From contig JAFTEQ010000002.1 in NCBI GenBank assembly GCA_017453565.1, forward strand, positions 1-44,356: DNA of 44,356 nt, read 5' to 3'. A program made the position numbers and the translations under genes. Origin of the DNA: Bacteroidales bacterium (GTDB taxonomy: Bacteria; Bacteroidota; Bacteroidia; Bacteroidales; UBA932). Below, in pieces: positions 1-7,738 of the stretch (position 1 is its first letter; each line of letters begins with the position of its first letter). The notes under the pieces are model-generated. The model worked only from the letters and a program-made list of their open reading frames with translations. It had not been told where the DNA came from and did no database searches.

Positions 1-19
1 GATTGTAAGATTTATAGAC

Positions 20-27
20 TACCTTTG
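20..27 (+). promoter_or_regulatory. possible Bacteroidota -7 box, no gene downstream
   Basis: TACCTTTG fits the TAnnTTTG -7 consensus on the plus strand. The matching -33 box would lie off the left edge, so it cannot be checked. No coding region follows before the hairpin at 99-139. A short untranslated transcript is possible. One such match in AT-rich DNA can be chance. Confidence 0.25.
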
Positions 28-68
28 CCATTGCTGATGTCAATATTTGGTTTGTTTTATACGCAATA

Positions 69-76
69 CAAATATA
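69..76 (-). promoter_or_regulatory. possible -7 box for a leftward gene outside the window
   Basis: The plus strand reads CAAATATA, i.e. TATATTTG on the minus strand, a full TAnnTTTG match. It would drive transcription leftwards out of the window. No gene for it is visible here. Confidence 0.3.
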
Positions 77-98
77 ATCATAATATTTGACAGAAGCA

Positions 99-139
99 AT
101 AGCTATTCCTTTGATTATCAAAAGAATAGCTATATTTTT
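99..139 (+). terminator. strong hairpin followed by T-run
   Basis: The arms at 99-108 (ATAGCTATTC) and 124-133 (GAATAGCTAT) are perfectly complementary. An inner stem TTTGA/TCAAA (110-114 and 118-122) closes a 3-base loop. ATTTTTA follows the stem. This is a classic intrinsic terminator shape, probably ending a transcript that starts left of or near the window edge. Confidence 0.7.
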
Positions 140-154
140 ATGCCAGCTTTGTGG

Positions 155-324
155 CGGAGGAAGGGATACCCCTCACGGGGGCTTGTGCACCCCCGCACAA
201 GGGTAGGGGGAGGGGCCCGTTGGATACGAGTACCCGCGGGTAGCGGGTACGCAGGAGACAATGGGAGGGGCCGGAACGGAGCGAAGCGAAGTGGAGTCCC
301 CCGTGAGGGGTATCCCTTCCTCCG
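155..324. repeat. GC-rich intergenic element with 27-bp terminal inverted repeats
   Basis: A perfect 27-bp inverted repeat (155-181 and 298-324) bounds about 116 bp of GC-rich DNA in an otherwise AT-rich gap. Smaller dyads lie inside: CTTGTGC/GCACAAG (182-188 and 195-201) and the 12-base palindrome TACCCGCGGGTA (231-242). No credible coding sequence is present. The form fits a non-autonomous palindromic repeat (MITE- or REP-like). Flanking target duplications are not obvious. The sharp change of base composition at its edges suggests insertion. Confidence 0.65.
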
Positions 325-350
325 GCCACACAACAATACGTAAAAAGAGA

Positions 351-390
351 GTGACCTAAGTCATCTTGACTTTTTGGTCACCCTCCTTTT
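351..390. promoter_or_regulatory. dyad overlapping the recF promoter (operator or terminator)
   Basis: Two nested inverted repeats share one centre: GTGACC (351-356) with GGTCAC (376-381), and AAGTCA (358-363) with TGACTT (367-372), around a TCT loop. The right arm overlaps the -33 TTTG of the recF promoter, and CCTCC plus a T-run follows. It could be an intrinsic terminator for incoming transcription, or a binding site controlling recF. The sequence alone does not decide. Confidence 0.5.
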
Positions 391-403
391 TTTATTATAT
401 TTG
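373..403 (+). promoter_or_regulatory. recF promoter (TTTG-N19-TAnnTTTG)
   Basis: TTTG at 373-376, a 19-base spacer and TATATTTG at 396-403 match the Bacteroidota primary sigma factor consensus at both boxes. The expected start is a few bases after 403, leaving a leader of roughly 15 bases before the ATG at 424. Confidence 0.75.
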
Positions 404-423
404 CAGTCTAAGTATGCCCCTTC

Positions 424-1527
424 ATGCCGACCCTGCAGAAAATAGTGGTTCAGGATTTCCGCAACATCGCGTTGCAGGAAGTCTCGTTCTCGCCCAACGT
501 GAACTGCATCTGTGGTGGAAACGGGGAAGGGAAGACAAACCTGCTCGATGCGGTCTGGTATCTTTCCATGACCAAGAGCGCCCTTTCCCCATCGGACCGT
601 TTCGTGTTCCGTCACGGCACTGACGCCTTCGCCCTTTCGGGAACCTACGAACTGCAGCCGGACGTGCCGCCTGTGCGCATTTCGGTGCGGGTGGAACGCA
701 GTGGGGAAAAGAAGTTTCGCCGGGACGACAAACCCTACGAGCGCATCTCCGCCCATATCGGACTCATTCCCGTGGTGATGGTGTCGCCTGCCGACGCAGC
801 CATGGTGGTGGATTCAGGTGAAGAACGCCGTCGTTTCGTGAACGCGGTCCTGTCGCAGATGGATCCCGCCTATCTCGCGGCGGCCCAGCAGTATGGGCGG
901 CTCCTTTCGCAGCGCAACCGCCTGCTCAAGGAAAGCGATGCCGACGAGGGCCTGCTCGATGTGCTCGATGAGCGCCTGTCTGCCTTGGCATTGCCCCTTT
1001 CCGCGGCGCGCGAGAAGTTTGTCTCCGACCTGCTGCCTTTGGTGCAGAAGCATTATGAAGCCATCTCCGGGGGAGCCGAACAGGTGTCCATCCGCTACCG
1101 CTCCGACCTTCAGCGGGGCTCCCTGCTGGATCAGTTACGGGCGGGGCGCGAAAGGGACCGTCTGCTTCGTTTCACCGGGGCAGGTCTGCAACGAGACGAC
1201 TTCCTCTTCGAGATGGAAGACCACTCCATCCGGCGCTGCGGATCGCAGGGACAGCAGAAGTCGTTTCTGGTAGCGCTCAAATTCGCGCAGTATGAGCTGA
1301 TGCGCCGATCATCCGGCGTGGCACCCATCCTGCTGCTCGACGACCTTTTCGACAAACTGGACCTCAAACGGGTGGAGAACCTCCTTTCCATGGTTTCCGG
1401 GACCGATTTTGGACAGATTTTCCTGACCGACACCGATCCGGCGCGCCTGCGGGGGACCGTGGACGCCCTCACCCGCGACCGGGCCTATTTCAAGGCGGAG
1501 GGAGGCGCCTTCCGCAGCGATGACTAG
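424..1527 (+). CDS. recF: DNA replication and repair protein RecF
   Basis: RecF is an SMC-like ABC ATPase that helps load RecA at single-strand gaps and stalled forks. The 367-residue protein has the usual length and all family motifs: Walker A GGNGEGKT (31-38), the RRRF segment after VSPADAAMV (about 121-140), the ABC signature SQGQQKS (274-280) and Walker B ILLLDDLFDKLD (302-313). The ATG at 424 follows a good promoter at normal distance. A frame starting earlier at 366 is out of phase and not homologous. The last 8 bases overlap the DUF721 gene, which suggests coupled translation. Known family; role by homology. Confidence 0.97.
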   Translation: MPTLQKIVVQDFRNIALQEVSFSPNVNCICGGNGEGKTNLLDAVWYLSMTKSALSPSDRFVFRHGTDAFALSGTYELQPDVPPVRISVRVERSGEKKFRRDDKPYERISAHIGLIPVVMVSPADAAMVVDSGEERRRFVNAVLSQMDPAYLAAAQQYGRLLSQRNRLLKESDADEGLLDVLDERLSALALPLSAAREKFVSDLLPLVQKHYEAISGGAEQVSIRYRSDLQRGSLLDQLRAGRERDRLLRFTGAGLQRDDFLFEMEDHSIRRCGSQGQQKSFLVALKFAQYELMRRSSGVAPILLLDDLFDKLDLKRVENLLSMVSGTDFGQIFLTDTDPARLRGTVDALTRDRAYFKAEGGAFRSDD

Positions 1528-1846
1528 GATGTCGCGCAAATCGGCCGTGCCCCTGGAGGAGGTGCTCCGGCAGATGCTCCAGTCGAGTCCGATCGGCCGG
1601 GAACACAAGCTGTACCGTATCTATCAGGCCTGGGACGATGCGTCCGGCGCCGGTCCCTATACGCTCCGGCGATTCTGGCGTGACGGCAAACTCTATATCA
1701 CCCTCTCTTCTTCGGTGGTGCGCACCCAGCTCATGATGCAGCAGGACCTGCTGCGTGAGAAAGTGAACGCGCGGCTTGTTGCCGATCCGCTCTTTTACTG
1801 GGACGAGGCCGCTGGAGATGTGGTTAAAGAGCTGATTCTCAAATGA
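1520..1846 (+). CDS. DUF721 (DciA-like) protein
   Basis: This 108-residue protein has the DUF721 fold signature: an N-terminal helix with LEEVLRQML, the W in the middle (YQAWDDASG) and the strand LYITLSSSVVRTQL. In other bacteria DciA, a DUF721 member, is the replicative helicase operator. In Bacteroidota the gene often sits right after recF, as here with an 8-base overlap. The start at 1520 lies inside the recF end; an in-frame ATG at 1529 is an alternative and would leave the core intact. The helicase-loading role is inferred from the family, not visible in the sequence. Confidence 0.85.
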   Translation: MTRMSRKSAVPLEEVLRQMLQSSPIGREHKLYRIYQAWDDASGAGPYTLRRFWRDGKLYITLSSSVVRTQLMMQQDLLREKVNARLVADPLFYWDEAAGDVVKELILK

Positions 1847-2874
1847 AAATAGTAGTAGATAAAGCGATTCCCTTCATTGAAGGCGTGTTCGAGCCTTATG
1901 CCGAGGTGAGCTACTGCGAAGGCGAAGCCATCGGCCGGGACGAATTGCAGGACGCCGACGCGCTGGTGGTGCGCACGCGCACGCGCTGCGACGCCGCCCT
2001 GCTGGAGGGGACGCCCGTGAAGATGATCGCTACGGCCACCATCGCCACGGACCATATCGACCTGGACTATTGCCGCGAACACAACATCTTCATCTCGAAC
2101 GCGGCCGGCAGCAATGCGGGTGGCGTCATGAACTATGTTTTCTCGGCCCTGTACGGGACGGCCGCCCGCAAGAGCATCCCCCTCACGGGTGCTACCATGG
2201 GCATCGTGGGCGTAGGACAGGTGGGGTCGCGCGTGGAACAGATGGCGCGGCATCTGGGTTTCAAGGTGCTGCTCTGGGACCCGCCCCGCGCCGAAGCGGA
2301 GGGGCCCGGCCAGTTCTGCAGCCTCGACGAACTCTTGCGCGAGTCGGATATCGTGACCCTGCATGTGGGCCTGAGCGATGCGACGCGCGGCATGGCCGAC
2401 GCCTCCTTTTTCGCGAAGATGAAATTCGGCGCCTTCTTCATCAATTCCGCACGGGGCGAACTCATGGTGGATTCGGCCCTCATGGAGGCCATTCCCCGGC
2501 TCGGGCCGGTCATCATCGACAGCTGGAACCACGAGCCCGATGTGGACAAACGGCTCATCGAGGCGGTGGATATTGCCACGCCACACATTGCCGGATATTC
2601 CTATCAGGGCAAACAGCGCAGCAGCGCGTCGGCCGTGCGTGCGGTGGCGCGTTACTTCGGCATCCGTGAACTGTTCGAGTTCTTCCCCGTAACCGACATC
2701 GAGGAACTCGAAGCCGTGAAACTCGACCTCACGGGCATGACCCAGGGCCAGATTGCCGCGGCGTTCCAATATAATTATCCCGTCTTTACCGACGATTTCA
2801 TGTTCCGCGTCCGGCCCGACTCGTTCGTTCAGCTGCGTAACGACTACCGCTACCGGCGCGAGTTTTATATCTGA
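1843..2874 (+). CDS. pdxB: 4-phosphoerythronate dehydrogenase
   Basis: PdxB oxidises 4-phospho-D-erythronate with NAD in the DXP-dependent pyridoxal phosphate pathway. The 343-residue protein is a D-isomer-specific 2-hydroxyacid dehydrogenase with the NAD loop GVGQVGSR (123-130) and catalytic R204 (SARGE), E231 (NHEP) and H248. The PdxB hallmark HIAGYSYQGK (248-257) separates it from SerA-like enzymes. A C-terminal extension matches the PdxB dimerisation part, though it is shorter than in Enterobacteria. The ATG overlaps the stop of the DUF721 gene by 4 bases, so recF, DUF721 and pdxB are probably one transcript. Confidence 0.95.
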   Translation: MKIVVDKAIPFIEGVFEPYAEVSYCEGEAIGRDELQDADALVVRTRTRCDAALLEGTPVKMIATATIATDHIDLDYCREHNIFISNAAGSNAGGVMNYVFSALYGTAARKSIPLTGATMGIVGVGQVGSRVEQMARHLGFKVLLWDPPRAEAEGPGQFCSLDELLRESDIVTLHVGLSDATRGMADASFFAKMKFGAFFINSARGELMVDSALMEAIPRLGPVIIDSWNHEPDVDKRLIEAVDIATPHIAGYSYQGKQRSSASAVRAVARYFGIRELFEFFPVTDIEELEAVKLDLTGMTQGQIAAAFQYNYPVFTDDFMFRVRPDSFVQLRNDYRYRREFYI

Positions 2875-2879
2875 CCGAC

Positions 2880-4304
2880 ATGCTCACGCAAGAAGAACAA
2901 CTGAAGCGCTTCCGCGAGGGTTTTCCTTCCCTCAAAGTGCTCGCGCCCGCCGTGGTGGGCCGGGGCATCGAAAGACTGGACGAGGCTGCCTGCGATGCGG
3001 CGGTTTCTTATGCCGGAACGGCGTCCGTTCAGGGACGGGTGAAGTTCGTCCCCGCTTCGGGGGCTGCGTCCCGTATGTTCAAGGACATCTTTGCCGGGAT
3101 GGATGCGCCCAACGAGGCCCTGCACCGGCTTTCGGAGCATCTGTCCGACTTCGCCTGGTACGATCCCGCCGTGTTCGGCGACGCCGCTCTTCCGCTCACG
3201 GAGGCGCGAGAGAAGGAGATAGCCGCCCTGCTCCTCACGCCGCGCGGACTCGATTACGGCAGCAAACCCAAGGGCGTACTGTGTTTTCACCGCTATCCTG
3301 CAGAAGTCCGCACCGCCTTTGCCGAGCATCTGGTGGAGGGGGCGGCCTACATGCGTAACGCCGACGGGACGGTGCGCCTGACCGTCACCGTCTCGCCCGA
3401 GCATCTGCCCCTGTTCGAGGAGGCGCTCGAGGAGGTCCGTCCGCTGTACGAAAGGCGTTACGGCGTGCGCTACGACGTGCGTTTCACGTTCCAGGATCCG
3501 GCGACCGACACCCTGGCCGTGAACCCCGACAATACGCCCTTCCTGTTGGAAGACGGCAGCATCCTGCACCGGCCCGCCGGGCACGGGGCGCTCATCTACA
3601 ACCTCAATGCCGTGGAGGAGGAACTTGTTTCGGTGAAGAATATCGACAACGTGGCGGTGGAGCGTCTGCTGCCCCTTACGGCCCGATGGAAACAGGTTCT
3701 TGCGGGTCGGGCGCTGCAGCTGCGCGACCGCATCTTCTCCTTCCTGGACCGGCTCGATGCAGGTGCGGACGCGGCGCTCTGCGACGAGATTGAGGCGTTC
3801 CTGCTCCGGGAACTTTGCATCTCGCTTCCGCCCAGCGGATCGCTCCCGGACCGTGCGTCGCGGCTGCATACCGTGCTGAACCGGCCCATCCGCGTGTGCG
3901 GGATGGTCGTCAATACGGGCGAGCCGGGGGGTGGCCCCTTTATCGTGGAAGGGCGCGACGGCAGCACCTCCCTGCAGATCCTGGAGGCCGCCCAGATCGA
4001 CCGCAGCGACCCCATGGCCGCCGCGGCCCTCGCATCGGCCACCCACTTCAATCCGGTAGACCTGGTCTGCTGCCTGCGCGACTACAAGGGCGGGAAGTTC
4101 GATCTGCTGCGTCACGTCGATCCCGATACGGGCTTCATCTCTTCCAAGAGCTACCGGGGCCGCGAACTCAAGGCCCTGGAATTGCCCGGACTCTGGAACG
4201 GGGCCATGAGCGACTGGAATACCCTCTTCGTGGAGGTGCCGGAGCAGAGTTTCAACCCGGTGAAGACCGTGCTCGACCTGCTGCGTCCGGCGCATCGCGC
4301 CTAG
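2880..4304 (+). CDS. DUF4301 family protein
   Basis: This 474-residue protein matches DUF4301, a Bacteroidota family of unknown biochemistry often labelled NAD metabolism ATPase/kinase without proof. The N-terminal segment KFVPASGAASRMFKD (about 55-69) resembles the glycine/alanine-rich nucleotide loop of nucleotidyltransferase-like proteins. There is no signal peptide or membrane segment, so it is cytoplasmic. It starts 5 bases after pdxB and is probably cotranscribed. Function is unknown; a nucleotide-binding role is only suggested by the loop. Confidence 0.85.
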   Translation: MLTQEEQLKRFREGFPSLKVLAPAVVGRGIERLDEAACDAAVSYAGTASVQGRVKFVPASGAASRMFKDIFAGMDAPNEALHRLSEHLSDFAWYDPAVFGDAALPLTEAREKEIAALLLTPRGLDYGSKPKGVLCFHRYPAEVRTAFAEHLVEGAAYMRNADGTVRLTVTVSPEHLPLFEEALEEVRPLYERRYGVRYDVRFTFQDPATDTLAVNPDNTPFLLEDGSILHRPAGHGALIYNLNAVEEELVSVKNIDNVAVERLLPLTARWKQVLAGRALQLRDRIFSFLDRLDAGADAALCDEIEAFLLRELCISLPPSGSLPDRASRLHTVLNRPIRVCGMVVNTGEPGGGPFIVEGRDGSTSLQILEAAQIDRSDPMAAAALASATHFNPVDLVCCLRDYKGGKFDLLRHVDPDTGFISSKSYRGRELKALELPGLWNGAMSDWNTLFVEVPEQSFNPVKTVLDLLRPAHRA

Positions 4305-4306
4305 CT

Positions 4307-4338
4307 ATTGGTTTTTCAGGCTTTTTTGCGTACATTTG
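4307..4338 (+). promoter_or_regulatory. promoter of the TPR gene
   Basis: ATTG at 4307-4310, a 20-base spacer and TACATTTG at 4331-4338 fit the Bacteroidota consensus. Only about 30 bases separate the -7 box from the ATG at 4370. The box lies just after the DUF4301 stop codon, so a new transcription unit starts here. Confidence 0.7.
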
Positions 4339-4369
4339 CAAGCTATAAGAAAACTTAAAAGAACAGAAT

Positions 4370-5041
4370 ATGGCAAAAGTTAAAACGCAGGAAGAAATCC
4401 GCCAGGAGAACATCGAGGCGACCGTCTCCAAGACCGAGCAGTTTCTGAATGAAAACCGCAAACTCCTCTGGGGCATCGTGTGCGCCATCCTCGTGGTGGG
4501 GCTCTGCATCCTTGCTTACAACAAGTTCATCTATGCGCCCAAGTGCGCCGAGGCGCAGGAGCAGGTCTTCCCGGCCGAGGAGAACTTCCGTCAGGAAGCC
4601 TTTGAGCTGGCGCTGAACGGCGACGGCAACGTGCTGGGTTTCAAGGAAATCATTGAGAAATACGGGGCCAAGGCCGGAAAGGCCGTCTACCTCTACGCCG
4701 GCATCTGCGAACTGCAGCTCGGCAACTACCAGGAGGCGATTGACGCCCTCCGCAAGTACAAGGGGTCCGAGCCTATCCTCGCCGCCCGCGCCATCGCCTG
4801 CCAGGGCGACGCCTATGTGGGACTCGAGGACTATAAAGCCGCTGTCGACTGCTTCAAGAAGGCTGCTGCCCGTGCCGACAACTCCTTCGCCGCCGGCTAC
4901 CTGCTGAAGGAAGGCCTCGCTCAGGAGAAACTCGGTGACAAGGCCGCCGCGCTTGCCTGCTACAAGACCATCAAGGACAAGTATCCGCAGTCTGTGGATG
5001 CCTACGATATCGACCGTTATATCGCAGCCGTGGAGGAATAG
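4370..5041 (+). CDS. TPR membrane protein
   Basis: This 223-residue protein has a short cytoplasmic N-terminus, one transmembrane helix (about 32-51, KLLWGIVCAILVV) and a C-terminal tetratricopeptide region. The TPR-like helices include AVYLYAGICELQLGNYQEAIDAL and ARAIACQGDAYVGLEDYKAAVDCF. The topology resembles YfgM, an inner-membrane TPR protein with a periplasmic domain, but homology to YfgM itself is not certain. It has its own promoter and is followed 2 bases later by yebC. The likely role is a scaffold in the envelope; no partner can be named from sequence. Confidence 0.85.
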   Translation: MAKVKTQEEIRQENIEATVSKTEQFLNENRKLLWGIVCAILVVGLCILAYNKFIYAPKCAEAQEQVFPAEENFRQEAFELALNGDGNVLGFKEIIEKYGAKAGKAVYLYAGICELQLGNYQEAIDALRKYKGSEPILAARAIACQGDAYVGLEDYKAAVDCFKKAAARADNSFAAGYLLKEGLAQEKLGDKAAALACYKTIKDKYPQSVDAYDIDRYIAAVEE

Positions 5042-5043
5042 TC

Positions 5044-5796
5044 ATGGGAAGAGCCTTTGAATTCCGCAAAGAGCGCAAGCTCAAGCGCTGGGGCCATATG
5101 GCCCGCACCTTCACCAAACTGGGGAAGGAGATTACCATCGCCGTCAAGCAGGGCGGTCCCGATGTGACGGGTAACCCGCGCCTGCGCGCCCTCATGGCTG
5201 AGGCCCGCAGCGAGCAGATGCCCAAGGAGAACATCGAGCGCGCCATCAAAAAGGCGACCGAAAGCAAGCAGGGCGACTTCAAGGAAGTGATCTATGAGGG
5301 CTATGGTCCCTTCGGTATCGCTTATCTCGTGGAAACGGCTACCGACAATACCACCCGTACCGTGGCGAATGTCCGCAGTTACTTCAACAAGTGCGGCGGA
5401 ACGCTGGGTACCAGCGGCAGCGTGGCGTTCATGTTCGACCACAAATGCGTCTTCCGGATCAAGGAAAAGGAAGGGCTCGACATCGAGGAACTCGAACTCG
5501 AGCTCATCGACTACGGCGCCGAGGAGGTCTTCGAGGAGATCGAGGTCGACAAGGATGACAACGAGACCAAGCTCGTGGTCATCTACGGTGACTACGCCTC
5601 CTATGGCCAGATCCAGAAATATATCGAGGATTCGGGCTTTGAGCTGGTCTCGGGCGGATTCGAACGTATTCCCACCACGGAACTCAAGGAGGTGACGCCC
5701 GAACAGCGCGCCACCCTCGAAAAACTCACCGGTATGCTTGAGGACGACGAAGACGTGACCAACGTCTATACCACCCTCAAGCCCGCCGAAGAATAA
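5044..5796 (+). CDS. YebC/PmpR family protein
   Basis: The 250-residue protein carries the conserved YebC/TACO1 N-terminus (RWGHMARTFTKLGKEI), the MPKENIERAIKKAT motif and the GTSGSVAFMF stretch. YebC proteins bind DNA or act on ribosomes stalled at proline-rich stretches; which applies here is not decidable. Length is normal for the family. It follows the TPR gene with a 2-base gap and is probably translated from the same mRNA. It is cytoplasmic, with no odd residues in the core. Confidence 0.93.
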   Translation: MGRAFEFRKERKLKRWGHMARTFTKLGKEITIAVKQGGPDVTGNPRLRALMAEARSEQMPKENIERAIKKATESKQGDFKEVIYEGYGPFGIAYLVETATDNTTRTVANVRSYFNKCGGTLGTSGSVAFMFDHKCVFRIKEKEGLDIEELELELIDYGAEEVFEEIEVDKDDNETKLVVIYGDYASYGQIQKYIEDSGFELVSGGFERIPTTELKEVTPEQRATLEKLTGMLEDDEDVTNVYTTLKPAEE

Positions 5797-5804
5797 TTTC
5801 CCCC

Positions 5805-6542
5805 GTGAGCGCTAGGGAAGAACTTATGTGCGCGGTGCGCGCGCTCGGCTGGCGCTACATCTTATGCGGCTCCCTGCCGCTTGTCGCAGGATGGCTTTTC
5901 GCCGTCCTGCGTCTCGTTGGGGGCTGGGAAACGGCGCTGCCGCTCTTCGTGCGTTATTTCGTGTTCTTCCTTTCCTTCGCGCTGCTCTGCGCGTTCTGCC
6001 CTGGCCGTTATCTCCGGGAGCGGAACCGGCAGCCCGGGGCCTTCCTTCCGTCCCTGCTGCTTCTGCTGGTGGTGCTGCCGCTCTGTGCGCTCCTGCTGGT
6101 GGGGCTTTCCGATGCGCTTTGCGCGCTTACCCTGGGGCGTCTTGCCGGGGCGCCGGCCCTGCCCGCCTTCTTTTCTGCCCTGGGCGGGATGCTGCAGAGC
6201 GTTTCGGCCGAGACGGGACTTTCGCTTCCGTCTTCACCCCTGCTCCTCTGGTACGTCCTCTGGGTGCTTTTCTCCCTGGTTTTCGCCGCGGGCGCCCTGG
6301 GCTTCGAATCGGACTCTGTCATGAAGAGCCTGTTCGTGCTTTTTACCCTCTCCGTCCTTCTGTTCCTGCTGCTCGCGCTGGTGGTAGGCCGGATTCCTGT
6401 GGGCAGCGTGGGCCTGGAACAGCTGTCGGTGGAACTCTCCGCCCGGCGCCTTGCCCTCCGCGTGCGCCTGGTCACAGACGTTTTCCTGGCCCTGCAGGCG
6501 GCTGTCTGCATTTGGATCATTTACAGACACAGCCGGGTATGA
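5805..6542 (+). CDS. hypothetical polytopic membrane protein
   Basis: I do not recognise a family. The 245-residue product has about six hydrophobic helices, including LLLLLVVLPLCALLLVGLS and LFVLFTLSVLLFLLLALVV, joined by short loops, and ends in a basic tail. The given start is a GTG at 5805; an in-frame ATG at 5826 is an equally good choice and would give a protein 7 residues shorter. It lies 8 bases after yebC and overlaps the next gene by 4 bases, so it probably belongs to the envelope gene chain that follows. Some YIP1-like proteins have a similar layout, but I see no firm match. Confidence 0.7.
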   Translation: MSAREELMCAVRALGWRYILCGSLPLVAGWLFAVLRLVGGWETALPLFVRYFVFFLSFALLCAFCPGRYLRERNRQPGAFLPSLLLLLVVLPLCALLLVGLSDALCALTLGRLAGAPALPAFFSALGGMLQSVSAETGLSLPSSPLLLWYVLWVLFSLVFAAGALGFESDSVMKSLFVLFTLSVLLFLLLALVVGRIPVGSVGLEQLSVELSARRLALRVRLVTDVFLALQAAVCIWIIYRHSRV

Positions 6543-7738
6543 GACGACTCCTACTGCTTTTCGTCGGCCTCTGCCTGCTTCCTGCGGGTCTTGACGCCCA
6601 GTTCCTCTTCCCCCAGGCCCGCCGGGGAAGCGCTCCCGCCATCAGTTGGGAGTACGACGCCTACGTGTCCTACGACTTCGACAACCGCGAATTCGACGGT
6701 TGTGGCCGGGTGGATCTCCTTTCCGAGACCCTGCATGCCCTGGTGTTCAGCCCCTCGGTGGGTTTGAGCCTGCCTCAGGGCAAGCACGTGCGGCACCGGG
6801 TGATGGTGGGCTTCAACGCGGAGCACGACATGGGCACGGGGCCCGCCGACAAGGATGTCTTTACAGGCTTTACGGCCAACTACGACGCGCACGTCCGCCT
6901 TGGGAACGGCGCCCTGTTCGAAGGCATCTGCGGCATCATTCCGCGTCACTGGATGGAAGGGGAGTACAGCGAAGCGTTCTTTTCCGATTCGCTCGCATTT
7001 TTCGATTCCGATCTGGAAGGCGTGCTGCTCAAATACCGCTCGAACAAGCTCCAGGCAGAAATGGGCCTCGACTGGATGGGCAAATACGGCGACGGACGCC
7101 GGGAACGCTTCCAAATCTTCATTTCCGGGCTCTATGCGCCCAAAGACTGGCTGTCCTTGGGATGGACGGGCAGTTTCTATCATTACGCCTGTTCCCCTCA
7201 GGCCGACAACGTGGTGGACAACCACCTCCTGCAGCCCTATCTGCGTCTGGACGCAGCGCCTTTCCTGAGGCTCGACGAACTGTCGCTGCAGGCCGGCGCC
7301 CTGCTGTCCTATCAGTGCGAGCGCGACAAGGACCTGGGGTCGCCCAAGCTGCCCCTGGGCGGAGAGTTCGTGCTGCGGCTGCGCCGGAAGGGGCTGGGAC
7401 TGGAAAACGCCGCCTATGTGGGTGACGACCTCATGCCCTACCACGACCAGACCGATCCGGCCGGCATCCGCTATGCCGATCAGCTCTACCGGGGCTCACC
7501 CCTCTACCGGGGGTTCTATGACCGGGCGGAACTCTTCTGGGAACCGCAGCTTTCGGAATTCCTTTCGCTGCGCGTTTCGGCCCGTTTCCATTTCGGGGAG
7601 GAAGGATTCCTGGGCAGCCAGCAGAAGATTGGTTTTTGTTTCAATCTAGATGCCTACCGCCATCCGGGCAGCGGTTCGGGACGCATCGGCCAGCCGGCCC
7701 AAAAACGCCGCAACAGCGGTTTCAGACTTTTTATGTGA
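6539..7738 (+). CDS. secreted, probable outer-membrane beta-barrel protein
   Basis: The 399-residue protein starts at the ATG overlapping the previous stop by 4 bases. It opens with a clear signal peptide (MRRLLLLFVGLCLLPAGLDAQ, cut near residue 20). The rest alternates polar and aromatic residues in strand-like blocks rich in Y, W and G (WEYDAYVSYDF, LSLGWTGSFYHYA, LSLRVSARFHFG). This is typical of Bacteroidota outer-membrane barrels. No named family is recognised. The longer frame starting at 5828 only reads through the upstream gene in another phase. About 30 basic residues trail the last strand-like block, which is unusual for a barrel that normally ends on an aromatic residue. Confidence 0.72.
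   Translation: MRRLLLLFVGLCLLPAGLDAQFLFPQARRGSAPAISWEYDAYVSYDFDNREFDGCGRVDLLSETLHALVFSPSVGLSLPQGKHVRHRVMVGFNAEHDMGTGPADKDVFTGFTANYDAHVRLGNGALFEGICGIIPRHWMEGEYSEAFFSDSLAFFDSDLEGVLLKYRSNKLQAEMGLDWMGKYGDGRRERFQIFISGLYAPKDWLSLGWTGSFYHYACSPQADNVVDNHLLQPYLRLDAAPFLRLDELSLQAGALLSYQCERDKDLGSPKLPLGGEFVLRLRRKGLGLENAAYVGDDLMPYHDQTDPAGIRYADQLYRGSPLYRGFYDRAELFWEPQLSEFLSLRVSARFHFGEEGFLGSQQKIGFCFNLDAYRHPGSGSGRIGQPAQKRRNSGFRLFM

Noticed and set aside
47..343. 98-residue frame through the left-edge intergenic element
   Set aside because: It runs through a terminator hairpin and both inverted repeats; not protein-like.
5828..6538. In-frame upstream extension of the barrel-like protein to 636 residues
   Set aside because: The extra 237 residues are the membrane protein gene read in another phase; the signal peptide begins at 6539 with an ATGA junction.
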